A stretch of DNA of 17,608 bases from Caldifarciminota bacterium UBA3073 (GCA_002366725.1 DFBT01000057.1:1-17608); one strand, 5' to 3'. Counted from the first letter of the stretch, positions 1 to 9,683 are shown. The notes: generated by a model not told the origin, from the letters alone. Made by a program: numbers and translations.

Positions 1-2
1 AG

Positions 3-1270
3 TTTTTTGTATTCTTCAATGATGGTAGTGGGAACTTCGACAACTGGGTTGATTATTACATTGAGCCCAGTATAATTCCCATCTCTGGCGGTGATTTTGG
101 CGGTGATGGGGATATAGATCTTGTGACTGTGACTATGTGGAGGACAGATGAGGTAAGGGTAGGATATTTATCAATCAAGGGGATAGCAGTTTTGTTGAGG
201 GAGAGAGTTATCTGATAGGGTATGATACAGCTTCACAGTCTATTTATTGCGCTGATTTTGATGGGGATGGTGATGTGGATATGGCAGTTGAACGAAGCAG
301 AGGATACGGGGAAATTGGCTACATACTAATATTCCTTAACAACGGTGATGGTAGTTTTGCAGACTATATTGAGTATGAGACAGACGATGCCTCTGGTTAT
401 TTATACGGAAACGACCTCAATAGTGATGGATACATAGACATAATCTCGAGTGGTACAGATACCGACAGAATAACAATTTTTATCAATGATGGAAATAGTG
501 ACTATCTCCCTCCTGTTTATTACAATGTGGGCGATGTACCTGATGGTAATGACGGTGGTGATTTTGATGGGGATGGTGATGTAGATTTGGTAGTGGCTAA
601 CCAATATCATGGAGGCGGCACTATCTCTGTACTTATGAATCAGGGAGAGGTAGAGCCTAACATTGGGACTTCTACAAGACTCCTCAGTTTTGGAAAAGTG
701 AATGTAGGAGATTCATCATCGCTTTCATTAGAAATTTATAATTTAGGATATGATACACTCATCGTAAACAGTTTAATTATCGGTGATAGTGTTTTCAAAG
801 TGAACGAAGTGGGTTTTACACTCTTTCCTGGAAGTACGAGAACTGTTACAGTGACATTCTCTCCTGTAAGCACAGATTCTATAGAAGATACACTTATAAT
901 TTTTAGTAACGACCCTGATAGTCCTGAATGGATAGTAAACCTGAGAGGAAACTATAAATTGGTTGGTATAGAGGAAGAGGAGAGAGTAGAAAATCAAGAA
1001 ATGGAAATAGAATGTTACCCAAATCCATTTAATTCGGTGACTGTGATTCGTTATTCGTGTTCGTGTCCGTCCAGAGCTTTGATAAAAATCTATGATGTGT
1101 CCGGAAGGTTGGTAAGGACATTGGTAGATGAAGAGCAGAAAACAGGCGACTATTGGATTACATGGGACGGAAGTGATAATAGCGGAGAAAGATTACCAAA
1201 AGGCATCTATTTCTGCCGGTTGAAAGCGAGTGGCTTTATCTCCACAAAAAAGGTAATCCTCGTGAGATAA
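3..1270 (+). CDS. Secreted FG-GAP/VCBS repeat protein with C-terminal sorting domain (5' partial, frameshifted)
   Basis: This is the 3' part of a gene that begins before the window and is a close paralogue of the next gene. Codons 3-161 read in one frame, and from about 162 to the TAA at 1268-1270 the match continues in another. Against the paralogue, one base (an A) is missing near 161, giving a frameshift by mutation or sequencing error. Visible parts are FG-GAP/VCBS repeats with DxDxDGxxD calcium-binding loops (for example around 256-285 and 565-590), a choice-of-anchor-D/ASH-like Ig domain (about 660-950), and a FlgD-Ig/T9SS-type sorting domain (about 1010-1270) with a YPNPFN motif and a GIYFCRLKA...KKVILVR end. 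In-frame GTG at 275 could be called as a start but lies inside a repeat, so it is unlikely. Likely role is an extracellular or surface protein of integrin-like propeller fold; the ligand is unknown. Confidence 0.75.
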
Positions 1271-1292
1271 GGATTTGTTAGAAGGAGGGTGA

Positions 1293-3377
1293 GTGAAGAT
1301 AAAGGTTTGCTTGATAAGTGTTTCGTTTGTTTTAGGTATTTGTAGTAACGCCAATGCCGATGTGCCGCATATTATACGGTTTACACCACCTCCTTATGCG
1401 ACCAATATCCTTAAGAGTGTAAACCTCAGGGTTGCCTTTGATATGGATATGAACCCTTTAACTTTCACAGAGAATTCTTTTGTGGTTTATGGAAGTCAGA
1501 CGGGATGGCATCCCGGGAGTATCACTTACGATGATTCTACGAGGACAGCTACATTTGACCCCGATTTCAACTTTAAGGAAGGGGAGTGGGTGATCGCAAC
1601 CCTCACATCCGATATTGAGGATATAGATGGAAATCATATCAAAAGTTATGTCTGGAACTTCTCTATTGGAGTAGCAGGGGGAACTGGTGTATTTGGACCC
1701 GATACAGAGTATAACACCTGCGAAGGACCCAGGTCTGTAACCTGTGCTGATTTTGACAATGATGGCAACCTTGACCTTGCGGTGGGACATAGATTCAGTG
1801 ATAGTATGGTAGTATTCAGGAATCCGGGGAATGGAATATTTGAGAGGGATTCGGTGTATGCCTTACTTTCAGTCGGTGATTGGAGCGATTGCCGTTTGAG
1901 GAGCGGTGATTGGGATAGGGATGGAGATATTGATATTGTATTTCAGCGGGATACAGCCAAGTTGTCTGTATTTCCAAACACAGGGAATGGTGTATTTGGG
2001 ACTGAATTACAGTATCCTTTTACAGAAACATCTTTAGCTCACATCTATATCAATGATTTTAACGGGGATGGTTATTTAGATATTGCTGGTTCTGATTATG
2101 CCAAGTTCTATATATTTTTTAATGATGGTAGCGGAAACTTTTACAACTGGACTGATTATTACCTTGAGCCGAGAATAATTCCCATTTCTGGAGGTGATTT
2201 TGATTCAGATGGGGACATAGACCTTGTGACTGTAACTATGTGGGGCACAGATGAAGTGAGGGTAAGGATATTCATCAATCAGGGGGATGGAAGTTTTGTT
2301 GAAGGGGAGAGTTATCTGATAGGTTATGATACTGGTTCACAGTCTATTTATTGTCATGATTTCGATATGGATGGGGATGTGGATATGGTGGTGGATAGAG
2401 CAAGAGGTCAAGGGGAAACAGGATATGTGCTTATCTTCATGAACAATGGAGACGGCACTTTCGCTGAGTATGTTGAGTATACTGCTGAAGATGAGGTTAA
2501 TTACTTATATGGAAATGACTTCAATGGTGATGGATATATAGATTTGGTAGAAAGCTCTCTTGAGATCGATAAACTCGTTGTCTTCTTGAATAATGGTGAT
2601 GGTATTTTTTTATCCCCTGTTTATTACAATGTAGGTCATTGGCCAGACGGTTCTGATGGGGGCGACTTTGATAGCGATGGAGATATTGACTTAGTAGTTG
2701 CAAATCAATATACTGGAGGAGAAGGTACTATCTCTGTGCTTATGAATGAAGACTCTATACAGCCCAACATTGGCACTTCTACAAGATTACTCAGTTTTGG
2801 TAAAGTTAATGTCGGAGATTCGGTATTGCTTCCTTTAGAGGTTTACAATCTTGGATATGACACTTTGATAGCGGATAGCTTGATTATTCCAGACAGCATC
2901 TTTGCTGTGGATGAATCAGGTTTTATACTCCTTCCTGAAAGCACAAAGACTGTTACTGTTACATTTTCTCCTGTAACTAATGATTCTGTGGAAGACACAC
3001 TCACTATTTTTAGCGATGACCCTGACAGTCCAGAGTGGATAGTTAAACTGAGAGGGAACTATAAATTGGTTGGTATAGAGGAAGAAGAGAGAGTAGAAAA
3101 TCAAGAAATGGAAATAGAATGTTACCCAAATCCATTTATAAGAACTGTAAGTATCAAGTATTTGCTAGAAAGAGAGGAAATTTTTTCTATAAAAATTTAT
3201 GACACAGCTGGTAGAGAAGTAAGGATATTACTGAATAAGTTACAGAGATCTGGATTTCACACTGTTAACTGGGATGGAAGAGACAAAAAAAGAAACAGAG
3301 TTCCACCAGGAATATATTTCTGCCAGATGAGAGCAGGGTGTATTGTATCTACCAGGAAGGTAATAATTTTGAGGTAA
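1293..3377 (+). CDS. Secreted Big_5 + FG-GAP/VCBS repeat protein with C-terminal sorting domain
   Basis: The 694-residue product starts at GTG 1293, with a strong AAGGAGGG ribosome site at 1282-1289. Residues 1-23 form a signal peptide (basic start, hydrophobic core, ANA/NADA cleavage region). Residues about 24-125 resemble a bacterial Ig-like Big_5 domain. Residues about 135-490 carry seven FG-GAP/VCBS units, each with an aspartate-rich loop such as DFNGDGYLD or DFDSDGDID, as in calcium-binding propellers. An ASH/choice-of-anchor-D domain (about 495-600) follows, then a FlgD-Ig/T9SS-type sorting domain (about 612-694) with YPNPF and PPGIYFCQMRAG...RKVIILR. The protein is probably exported and surface-attached or released. 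It lies 22 bp after its paralogue and 39 bp before the giant gene, so the three may be co-transcribed. The binding partner cannot be told from sequence. Confidence 0.85.
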   Translation: MKIKVCLISVSFVLGICSNANADVPHIIRFTPPPYATNILKSVNLRVAFDMDMNPLTFTENSFVVYGSQTGWHPGSITYDDSTRTATFDPDFNFKEGEWVIATLTSDIEDIDGNHIKSYVWNFSIGVAGGTGVFGPDTEYNTCEGPRSVTCADFDNDGNLDLAVGHRFSDSMVVFRNPGNGIFERDSVYALLSVGDWSDCRLRSGDWDRDGDIDIVFQRDTAKLSVFPNTGNGVFGTELQYPFTETSLAHIYINDFNGDGYLDIAGSDYAKFYIFFNDGSGNFYNWTDYYLEPRIIPISGGDFDSDGDIDLVTVTMWGTDEVRVRIFINQGDGSFVEGESYLIGYDTGSQSIYCHDFDMDGDVDMVVDRARGQGETGYVLIFMNNGDGTFAEYVEYTAEDEVNYLYGNDFNGDGYIDLVESSLEIDKLVVFLNNGDGIFLSPVYYNVGHWPDGSDGGDFDSDGDIDLVVANQYTGGEGTISVLMNEDSIQPNIGTSTRLLSFGKVNVGDSVLLPLEVYNLGYDTLIADSLIIPDSIFAVDESGFILLPESTKTVTVTFSPVTNDSVEDTLTIFSDDPDSPEWIVKLRGNYKLVGIEEEERVENQEMEIECYPNPFIRTVSIKYLLEREEIFSIKIYDTAGREVRILLNKLQRSGFHTVNWDGRDKKRNRVPPGIYFCQMRAGCIVSTRKVIILR

Positions 3378-3398
3378 GATACGGAACTATCCCGTATC
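3378..3398. other. Intergenic hairpin between two exported-protein genes
   Basis: An inverted repeat GATACGG (3378-3384) and CCGTATC (3392-3398) with a 7-nt loop lies just after the previous stop codon and upstream of the AAGGAGGG site at 3406-3413. No T-run follows, so it is not a classical intrinsic terminator. It could be an mRNA-stability or attenuating hairpin. The role is inference. Confidence 0.4.
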
Positions 3399-3416
3399 GC
3401 AAGGTAAGGAGGGAAT

Positions 3417-3860
3417 ATGTTTGGTAGGAAATATGTAGTGTCAGTCATAGCCATAGTCCTCTTTTGTCTTGGAGGAGTTGCGAGAGGGGATGAGTTTCCC
3501 ATGGGTGTTTATACCTGGGGTGGTTTTCCAAATTGGCTACAGATGGACAGTTGCGGGCTAAACTTTGCCATCGAATGGGCGGATGATTCCACACTGGATA
3601 ACGCAGCAAATGTGGATATCAAAATTATCGGAGACAATGCTGAGTGGCCGATAGGTAAATATAGGAAAGGCTACTACAGTTTCTGGGAGTCGGAGGAAGA
3701 TGTGGCATCGGGTATTGGCATCAAACACGATGCTGGTGAGGAGATAGACGGACCCTTATGCCTCGGGTGGAAAGGCATGGAAGGCAACGGTGGGAACAAC
3801 ATCAACCGAAGGTTTTTTGCAAAGGGGTCCTCACTATGGACAGGAAGCAAAGAGAGATAG
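3417..3860 (+). CDS. Giant secreted glycosidase-like/propeller protein, segment 1 (N-terminus; frame lost near 3811-3830)
   Basis: This is the start of a roughly 1970-residue protein split over three frames. ATG 3417 follows AAGGAGGG (3406-3413). Residues 1-24 are a typical signal peptide (MFGRKYVV..., hydrophobic stretch, ARG cleavage region). The following PMGVYTWGG...DSCGLNFAI looks like the first strands of a TIM-barrel glycosidase-like domain. The frame is good up to about NRRFFAKG. The continuation PHYGQEAKRD is found only in the next frame, so one extra base must be skipped, most simply in T6 (3813-3818) or G4 (3824-3827). The last residues of this segment before the stop near 3860 are therefore probably not native. 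The shift may be a homopolymer sequencing error or a true mutation. Confidence 0.7.
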   Translation: MFGRKYVVSVIAIVLFCLGGVARGDEFPMGVYTWGGFPNWLQMDSCGLNFAIEWADDSTLDNAANVDIKIIGDNAEWPIGKYRKGYYSFWESEEDVASGIGIKHDAGEEIDGPLCLGWKGMEGNGGNNINRRFFAKGSSLWTGSKER

Positions 3861-6800
3861 TATACCACATTATACGGCTGAATTCAGATTAAAGGTAGAT
3901 GATAATGAAGGAGATACTCTTGCCTGCACCATTATGGTGACTTATAACAACGGTGCTGATACCCTTGCAGCTACAACACTGCTTGCAGACACTTTTTTGA
4001 CTGCCAATGATTACTACGAATTCTTCCTTTCCTACCAATACGACCCATCAAAGGTTGACACTACAACAGGAAAAGAAGGAAAGTATGGAATTGCCGATAG
4101 TGTAGAGTTCAAGGTTAAGTGGTATGGAAAGAGGGATTTGTGGGTGGATTGTGTAGAGATACATGACCCAAGAGGTGATAGTCTGATGCAGGGATACTGC
4201 GATGATGCAATCATAAATCAGGCGAGTCAATATGCCGGTAATCCTACCCTTATCGGTTGGTATCTTTTAGATGAGCCCGGTTCCATTGATTGCTACGCAC
4301 CCTATCACCACATAGACAGTTTACTCAACTCAGTTAATCCAGACCAGAGGGCAATAACCTGTTATGGTCAGTTGGGAGACATAGATAAATTTTTGGCGAT
4401 AGCAAAACCCGAGAGGGTAATGATAGATGATTATCCATTAGGTGCGGGAGGTGAGCCTCCTGAGTATTATTATTGGGGTAATTATTTTCACTACAAACTC
4501 GGCAGCCTCGCACACTATACCGATTCTATAAGTCAGATATGCCAGGATTCTTCCAAAGAGATGTGGTTCGTCTGCCAAACATTTTCATTCAGCTATTGTG
4601 ATTATTCCTCTTTAAGAGACCCTACACCTCAAGAAGTAAGATTATTGACCAACCTTCCATTAGCATACGGAGCAAGAGGCATTATTTTTGGAAACTGGGG
4701 TTCTTATACAAATTCCGATACCTGCGACTACCGGCTGAGGTGCGGTGGGCTTGTTGATACTCTGGGTCAAGAGACAGGTAAATTGTGGATGATAGATACA
4801 GTCATCACTCCGAAGCTTGATTCTATCGGACCTTTGCTTCGTGAACTAACCTGGGAGAAAGGGTTCCCATCAAGTGATATTGAAGTGAATGAGTGTGATA
4901 TCGAGATGGTTACGGCATATGACTCACTGCATGAAAACCCAGACAGCGGTTATATAGAGATAGGCACATTTTCTCTTTCGGGAGATAATTACTTTATGTT
5001 CGTAAACAGGGTAACCACAAAAGATACAACAGATTCCATCACTCCAGCCAATCCACAGACAGTAGAGGTGATAATAAATCGGAATTATTACAGCGATAAA
5101 TACAAGCTTGTGGATATGTATACAAGAGAGGAGATTGAACCAACATCTGCACCAGACTCGATTCTCCACTACACCCTCACAATGGAACCTGGTCGGGGAA
5201 GGCTCTTCAAACTCGAGGATGCACAACCACCGTCTATCGACCTTATTAAGCCTCAAGGTGGTGAGAAGTGGGAGATTGGGGGATTGAAGAGGATTGAGTG
5301 GAATGAGCCCACAGATAATGTAGGTGTGGATTCTGTGAGAGTTATTCTGTATACACAGAATGGGAAGGAACAGGGCGGTAGTCATGGCTGCTGGCCCGAG
5401 TGGGATACACTTGCCGTGCTTCCACCCGAGTCTACTCACTATGACTGGGAGGTACCGGGTCTTGTATGTTCAAACTGTAAGATAATAGCGGTGGCAGAGG
5501 ACAGGGCAGGTAACGAAGGGGCAGATACGAGTGCATGGTTTGAGACAGGACCGTTCTTTTCAACCACGGAACTTGCAACTGCCTATAGCACCCAGAAAAA
5601 GGTGTGCGTTGATAACTCTGGCAATATCTATGCTGTATATCATTCTGGAGGTGTAAATGACAGAACACTGTTTGATTATTCTCCCGATAATGGCAATACC
5701 TGGTGTCAGAAAGGTATTGGTGATGGTAAGTTTCCGGCAATTGTGATGGATTCCCAGGATGGATTAGATGTATTCTGGATACAGCAGATTGTAGATGAGG
5801 CAGGGTTGTGGTTTAGGAGAAAAATGATGGATTGGGAGGATGCCGTTGAAATATTCCACTGGCCCGACGGATATCCTGTAGAGCCCCCGTTCCAGGACCA
5901 TTACCTGTTTCCTCCATCTGTTGCTATCGATGCATCTGATACAGTCCATATCTGCATTGAAACCCTCGTGGAGTATACAGACCCGGGTCCTGGTACCTAC
6001 GCATGGGAATGGAAACTTAGATACGGGAAAATCTCTGTTACAAACCCCGAAGGTATAGTTCTTGAGACGCTTGATACTACCTATGTACCAGGCTATCTAC
6101 CTCCTCCTTACGACAGTATTTATAACTACTACTGCTCATCCATTCACCTTGATAGAAGATGGCATCCCCATATCACATGGAACAGACCCTTCTGGGCGGA
6201 GACGGGAGAAATATACTATAAGGTAAAGACTGATACGGGCTGGAGTGGCAAATTCAATATTTCAGAAAGTCCCGATACTTCGTCTTCCCATCCCTTTATA
6301 GACATTTATGGTGATTTTGTAAATATCGTGTGGGAGGAGGGGAACAATATCTGCCACAGAAAGAAATGGCTTTATGGTGACTGGGAAGATACTGGCACAA
6401 TTACCGAAGGCACTTCACCGCAGATTATGGATGGCTATGTACTCACATATTCCGACAGTGTTGCGGGCAAAAATGTAGTCTTCCACAGAGAGTTTGACAG
6501 GATAGACTGGAGAGATAGTGTTATTTTAACTGATATGTATGAAGTCTGCAGTAATCCACAGATGGGTCTCTCCGACAGCACCCTCTCTGTATTCTGGACC
6601 GAGGCAATGGTAGATATTTACAGGGTTGGAATGGGAATGGATACCGTCTTTATCCCCTGGCAGAAGTCGGATACACATCTTGCAACTGCATATAACAACG
6701 GGAGAAAGATCGTAAGGGATGCAGATGGCAGGGTACATATAGTCTATCAATCCGACGGTAGGATATACTACACATATACAGATGACAGCCTGTTCTCCTG

Positions 6801-7632
6801 CGATTTTCTGGTTGGCGAGGGTGACCTTCCCAGTATATCGCTTGACAGCAACGAAGACCCCTGGATTTTGTGGAGGAACACTTCTTGTGATACGATTCTC
6901 TTCTCTAAATTTGACTACGACAGTTTCGCCACTCCCGTATCTATATACCATAATGACTCCCTGAGTGCACCCTCATTTGCGGTATCAGAAGATGATATAG
7001 CTCACATTTCGGTGGGTATCTTGAGTTCGGGACAAAGCAGGGTCATTTACGGCATATTTAACGGCACCCAATTTACAAGCATAGATACCCTTGACACATA
7101 TGAGGGTGATATGACGAGACCATCCCTCGCATTTATAGAGGATAAAGCAAAGCCTATAGTTGTATGGGGTAAAGAATGTCAGATATACTATAGAGAGAAG
7201 GTAGAGAAGGACAAATGGGGCGAGACAGAGCTCATATCAGGAGAGGTCAGGAACTCCCGCAACCCACAGATAGACTATCATGAAAAGTTTGTGTATGTCG
7301 TATGGCAGGGTGGAGAGGTGCATCCCGACATATACTATGCTTCAAAGCCAACAAAGGGTAGTTGGACAGAGCCGATAAGGGTGGCTAATACCCAGGGTGA
7401 TTCAAAATATCCCATTATCGGTGGAGGAAGTCATGTTGTATGGGAAGAGGGGAGTGGGTTGGGTTGGGTCCATCCATTTACTACTTCAAGGTTGGGTCTG
7501 AGCAAAGAGAACCCGAAAATTTATCGGAAGATATTGACGCATACTGCCCATATTCGGTTTATTACGCCCCGCCTTTGGGAAATCCGAACCTGTTTGTTGT
7601 GTGGATACAGAGGGATGTTCCATATAAGATAA
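3790..7632 (+). CDS. Giant secreted glycosidase-like/propeller protein, segment 2 (main body)
   Basis: This segment continues segment 1 in another frame. Native coding probably begins near 3828, because the ATG at 3790 lies upstream of the shift. The first part completes a TIM-barrel-like domain. The motif GNPTLIGWYLLDEPG (DEP Glu at 4273-4275) and LPLAYGARGIIFGNWGSY resemble clan-A-like glycosidases, where a Glu after strand 4 is often catalytic. About 5230-5545 encodes an Ig/KNH-like domain (IKPQGGEKWEIGG...IEW). From about 5545 a long series of beta-propeller blades begins, each with a P-x-hydrophobic start and a H/V-I-V-W/Y-x-x-G-x-I-Y-Y core, 12 to 13 in this segment. The frame is lost near 7441-7470, where one base, likely a G, appears to be missing; codons from there to 7632 are probably not native. 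Substrate and activity are unproven. No SLH or lipobox was seen. Confidence 0.7.
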   Translation: MGTTSTEGFLQRGPHYGQEAKRDSIPHYTAEFRLKVDDNEGDTLACTIMVTYNNGADTLAATTLLADTFLTANDYYEFFLSYQYDPSKVDTTTGKEGKYGIADSVEFKVKWYGKRDLWVDCVEIHDPRGDSLMQGYCDDAIINQASQYAGNPTLIGWYLLDEPGSIDCYAPYHHIDSLLNSVNPDQRAITCYGQLGDIDKFLAIAKPERVMIDDYPLGAGGEPPEYYYWGNYFHYKLGSLAHYTDSISQICQDSSKEMWFVCQTFSFSYCDYSSLRDPTPQEVRLLTNLPLAYGARGIIFGNWGSYTNSDTCDYRLRCGGLVDTLGQETGKLWMIDTVITPKLDSIGPLLRELTWEKGFPSSDIEVNECDIEMVTAYDSLHENPDSGYIEIGTFSLSGDNYFMFVNRVTTKDTTDSITPANPQTVEVIINRNYYSDKYKLVDMYTREEIEPTSAPDSILHYTLTMEPGRGRLFKLEDAQPPSIDLIKPQGGEKWEIGGLKRIEWNEPTDNVGVDSVRVILYTQNGKEQGGSHGCWPEWDTLAVLPPESTHYDWEVPGLVCSNCKIIAVAEDRAGNEGADTSAWFETGPFFSTTELATAYSTQKKVCVDNSGNIYAVYHSGGVNDRTLFDYSPDNGNTWCQKGIGDGKFPAIVMDSQDGLDVFWIQQIVDEAGLWFRRKMMDWEDAVEIFHWPDGYPVEPPFQDHYLFPPSVAIDASDTVHICIETLVEYTDPGPGTYAWEWKLRYGKISVTNPEGIVLETLDTTYVPGYLPPPYDSIYNYYCSSIHLDRRWHPHITWNRPFWAETGEIYYKVKTDTGWSGKFNISESPDTSSSHPFIDIYGDFVNIVWEEGNNICHRKKWLYGDWEDTGTITEGTSPQIMDGYVLTYSDSVAGKNVVFHREFDRIDWRDSVILTDMYEVCSNPQMGLSDSTLSVFWTEAMVDIYRVGMGMDTVFIPWQKSDTHLATAYNNGRKIVRDADGRVHIVYQSDGRIYYTYTDDSLFSCDFLVGEGDLPSISLDSNEDPWILWRNTSCDTILFSKFDYDSFATPVSIYHNDSLSAPSFAVSEDDIAHISVGILSSGQSRVIYGIFNGTQFTSIDTLDTYEGDMTRPSLAFIEDKAKPIVVWGKECQIYYREKVEKDKWGETELISGEVRNSRNPQIDYHEKFVYVVWQGGEVHPDIYYASKPTKGSWTEPIRVANTQGDSKYPIIGGGSHVVWEEGSGLGWVHPFTTSRLGLSKENPKIYRKILTHTAHIRFITPRLWEIRTCLLCGYRGMFHIR

Positions 7633-9329
7633 AGATGATAAAAAAAGTCGTATCTTCCTCCGGCGGCAAGATGGCGTCATCCTCCAGAGATGCCACTGGT
7701 CCCGGCAATGCGGAAAGGCTCTCCGCGGTAAGCGGCGGTGTCTATCTTGCATTCACATCCGGCAGTGATGTTATGTATGCGGAGTACGGGGACACTCTTT
7801 ATGAACCCGTGAGACTGGGAGGCGGTGAATATCCCCTGATTCTCTTATCCGGTGGTAATACAAATATAGTCTGGCAGGACAGTTGTGGCATATATTCCTC
7901 TGTAGTCTCCGATGGATGGAGTGAACCAGATACAATTCTCACGGAAGATATAACATACAATATGCCGCTCGTGGTCGCATCGTCAAATCACGGATACCAT
8001 ATTGGAAGGGTGGTGAGGAGTGGAAACTTGTGGAGAATAAAGCACGGAATTAAAAGAAATAATGGATTTACAGAATCTCTAATAGACAGCCTGTATGCCG
8101 ACTCCATAACATCTCCCGTCTCAATGTCAAGAGATAGGATTGGAAACATGCACATCGTATGGGAAAAGAATGGAAATATATACTGTACAAGCTTTGCTGG
8201 GATGGTATGTGGGGTATATGATACACTTTCAAATACTGGTTTATCCAAAAATCCTTCCATTGATGTGTATGGAGGAAGGGTGAGGGTGGTATGGGAGGAT
8301 GATGGAGAGGTTATGTTCAATTCAAAGTGGCTCGGGTACTCCGGGGAGGGTACTGTAAACATAAGCGAAACACCAGACGGAGTCTCCCGCGACCCGTATG
8401 TCAGGGGTAATGCTGTTATGTGGTCTGAGAAAGGTATTACCTCTTCGAGGGTGTTCGACCCGGATGTTATGGACTGGGGTGATATCTTGCAGTTTCCATC
8501 GCAGGATGCGAGGTATCCACAAGTCGCCTTCTATCAGACACCCCACTCAACGGATATGTGGCTTGCCTGGACAGAGGGAGAGAGTGCACCTTATGATGTT
8601 ATACTCAAATCCTACAAGGTGGTAAGGGTGCCTTACATCTGCCTCGACCTCGGAAAAGAAGAACCATCAGTGTTCACCATCGGGAGGGGTGGATATGTAG
8701 AGTATGGAGAGGAGGCATACGAGAGTGTGGACACAGACCCAACATCTCTTGTATATCGCATTATGGGCCTTGACCCGGGTAAGAGATACCGAATATCCAT
8801 AACATATTATCAGGAGTCGGGAGAAGATTGGGAGATGGGACTCTCTGGTGATGTGCAGGCTAACACCGTTATCCCCTCAAATATACCAACTACAGAGACT
8901 CAGTGGATACCTGAACTTGGTTATCTGGATGGTGCTCTTACGCTTTGTATCGTAAAAAATGTGGGTGATTATGCCATCTGCTCGGGAATTATCATATACG
9001 AGTTCGAGGAAGAGGGAGATGACGGAGGTGCACAGACAGCGGGAGGCTACAGGATATTCGGTCTATCCCAGAACTATCCAAATCCCACAAGGGGAGAGAC
9101 TGTAATTCGATACTCGATACCCAGGAGGTCGAATGTCTCCTTGAAGATTTATGATATATGCGGAAGACTCATAAAAACACTTGTAGATGGAAGAAGGAAT
9201 GCGGGATATTACAGGGTAAGATGGGATGGGAAGGATAATGGTGGGAGGAATGTTGCAACAGGGGTGTATTTTACGAGGTTAGAAGCGGGAGAGAATTCTG
9301 CCTCAAGGAAGCTCGTGATTTTGAAATAG
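7440..9329 (+). CDS. Giant secreted glycosidase-like/propeller protein, segment 3 (C-terminal blades and sorting domain)
   Basis: This segment continues segment 2 after the second frameshift; native coding resumes by about 7470 with PSIYYFKVGSEQ. About eight or nine more propeller blades follow (for example MHIVWEKNGNIYCTSF and VRVVWEDDGEVMFNSKW), giving about 21 in the whole protein by eye. About 8640-9010 encodes a beta-rich, possibly jelly-roll or carbohydrate-binding-like domain (YICLDLGKEEPSVFTIG...), not matched to a family with confidence. The end (about 9060-9329) is a FlgD-Ig/T9SS-type sorting domain: NYPNPTRGETVIRYSIP, IYDICGRLIKTLVDG, GVYFTRLEAG and a terminal RKLVILK. ATG 7440 has no ribosome site and is internal, so independent translation is unlikely. 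The gene ends at TAG 9327-9329 with no terminator hairpin. Confidence 0.7.
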   Translation: MGRGEWVGLGPSIYYFKVGSEQREPENLSEDIDAYCPYSVYYAPPLGNPNLFVVWIQRDVPYKIKMIKKVVSSSGGKMASSSRDATGPGNAERLSAVSGGVYLAFTSGSDVMYAEYGDTLYEPVRLGGGEYPLILLSGGNTNIVWQDSCGIYSSVVSDGWSEPDTILTEDITYNMPLVVASSNHGYHIGRVVRSGNLWRIKHGIKRNNGFTESLIDSLYADSITSPVSMSRDRIGNMHIVWEKNGNIYCTSFAGMVCGVYDTLSNTGLSKNPSIDVYGGRVRVVWEDDGEVMFNSKWLGYSGEGTVNISETPDGVSRDPYVRGNAVMWSEKGITSSRVFDPDVMDWGDILQFPSQDARYPQVAFYQTPHSTDMWLAWTEGESAPYDVILKSYKVVRVPYICLDLGKEEPSVFTIGRGGYVEYGEEAYESVDTDPTSLVYRIMGLDPGKRYRISITYYQESGEDWEMGLSGDVQANTVIPSNIPTTETQWIPELGYLDGALTLCIVKNVGDYAICSGIIIYEFEEEGDDGGAQTAGGYRIFGLSQNYPNPTRGETVIRYSIPRRSNVSLKIYDICGRLIKTLVDGRRNAGYYRVRWDGKDNGGRNVATGVYFTRLEAGENSASRKLVILK

Positions 9330-9470
9330 TATTCTGATATAAATTAAGTAGTATCACAAGAATAATTATAGAAGGCGATTATAAAACATTTGACATTTAT
9401 TTCTTTCTTGACCCTTTACAAGTCTTGTAGAGGTCCCTATCAAGAGAAAAAAGAAATTTAACAGGGATTG

Positions 9471-9490
9471 CCTGCCTACCGGCAGGTAGG
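9471..9490. repeat. 20-bp palindrome family, copy 1
   Basis: The sequence CCTGCCTACCGGCAGGTAGG is an imperfect palindrome. Two mutually exclusive 6-bp hairpins with 4-nt loops are possible. It belongs to the family also seen at 9524, 11010, 11087, 12180, 15941 and 16806. Confidence 0.75.
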
Positions 9491-9523
9491 TAAGAGAACT
9501 TAAGAGATAAAAGACTCATCTAT

Positions 9524-9539
9524 CCTGCCGGCAGGCAGG
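9524..9539. repeat. 20-bp palindrome family, copy 2 (short)
   Basis: CCTGCCGGCAGGCAGG contains a perfect 12-bp palindrome (9524-9535). It is shorter by one CCTG unit than the 20-bp form. Confidence 0.7.
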
Positions 9540-9609
9540 AAAACACAATAAGAATAAAGTTTAGTGTCAAAACTTTTATAATTACCTGAAGAATCATGGT
9601 TAATCAGCG

Positions 9610-9680
9610 TTCACCCCGTTAAATAACATAGAAATAAACGCTAGAGTGATTACTAAAACGATTTTGCTTAACGGGGTCAA
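9610..9680. repeat. 71-bp element bounded by 13-bp inverted repeats
   Basis: TTCACCCCGTTAA (9610-9622) is repeated inverted as TTAACGGGGTCAA (9668-9680), with one mismatch. The 45 bp between them are AT-rich and non-coding. It could be a miniature element or a large stem. There is no clear target duplication. Confidence 0.5.
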
Positions 9681-9683
9681 CCT

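Noticed and set aside
3811..3830. Programmed frameshifting in the giant gene
   Set aside because: No slippery heptamer with a downstream pseudoknot or Shine-Dalgarno is clear; a homopolymer indel is simpler.
4924..5439. Minus-strand 171-residue ORF
   Set aside because: It is a shadow of the giant exported gene, with no ribosome site and atypical composition.
1..9329. Type IX secretion as the firm export route
   Set aside because: The tails resemble T9SS/FlgD-Ig domains, but no T9SS gene is in the window, so the route stays open.
9390..9420. TTGACA followed by TTTACA as promoter
   Set aside because: Spacing is 19 bp and the -10 match is poor; no start codon lies nearby.
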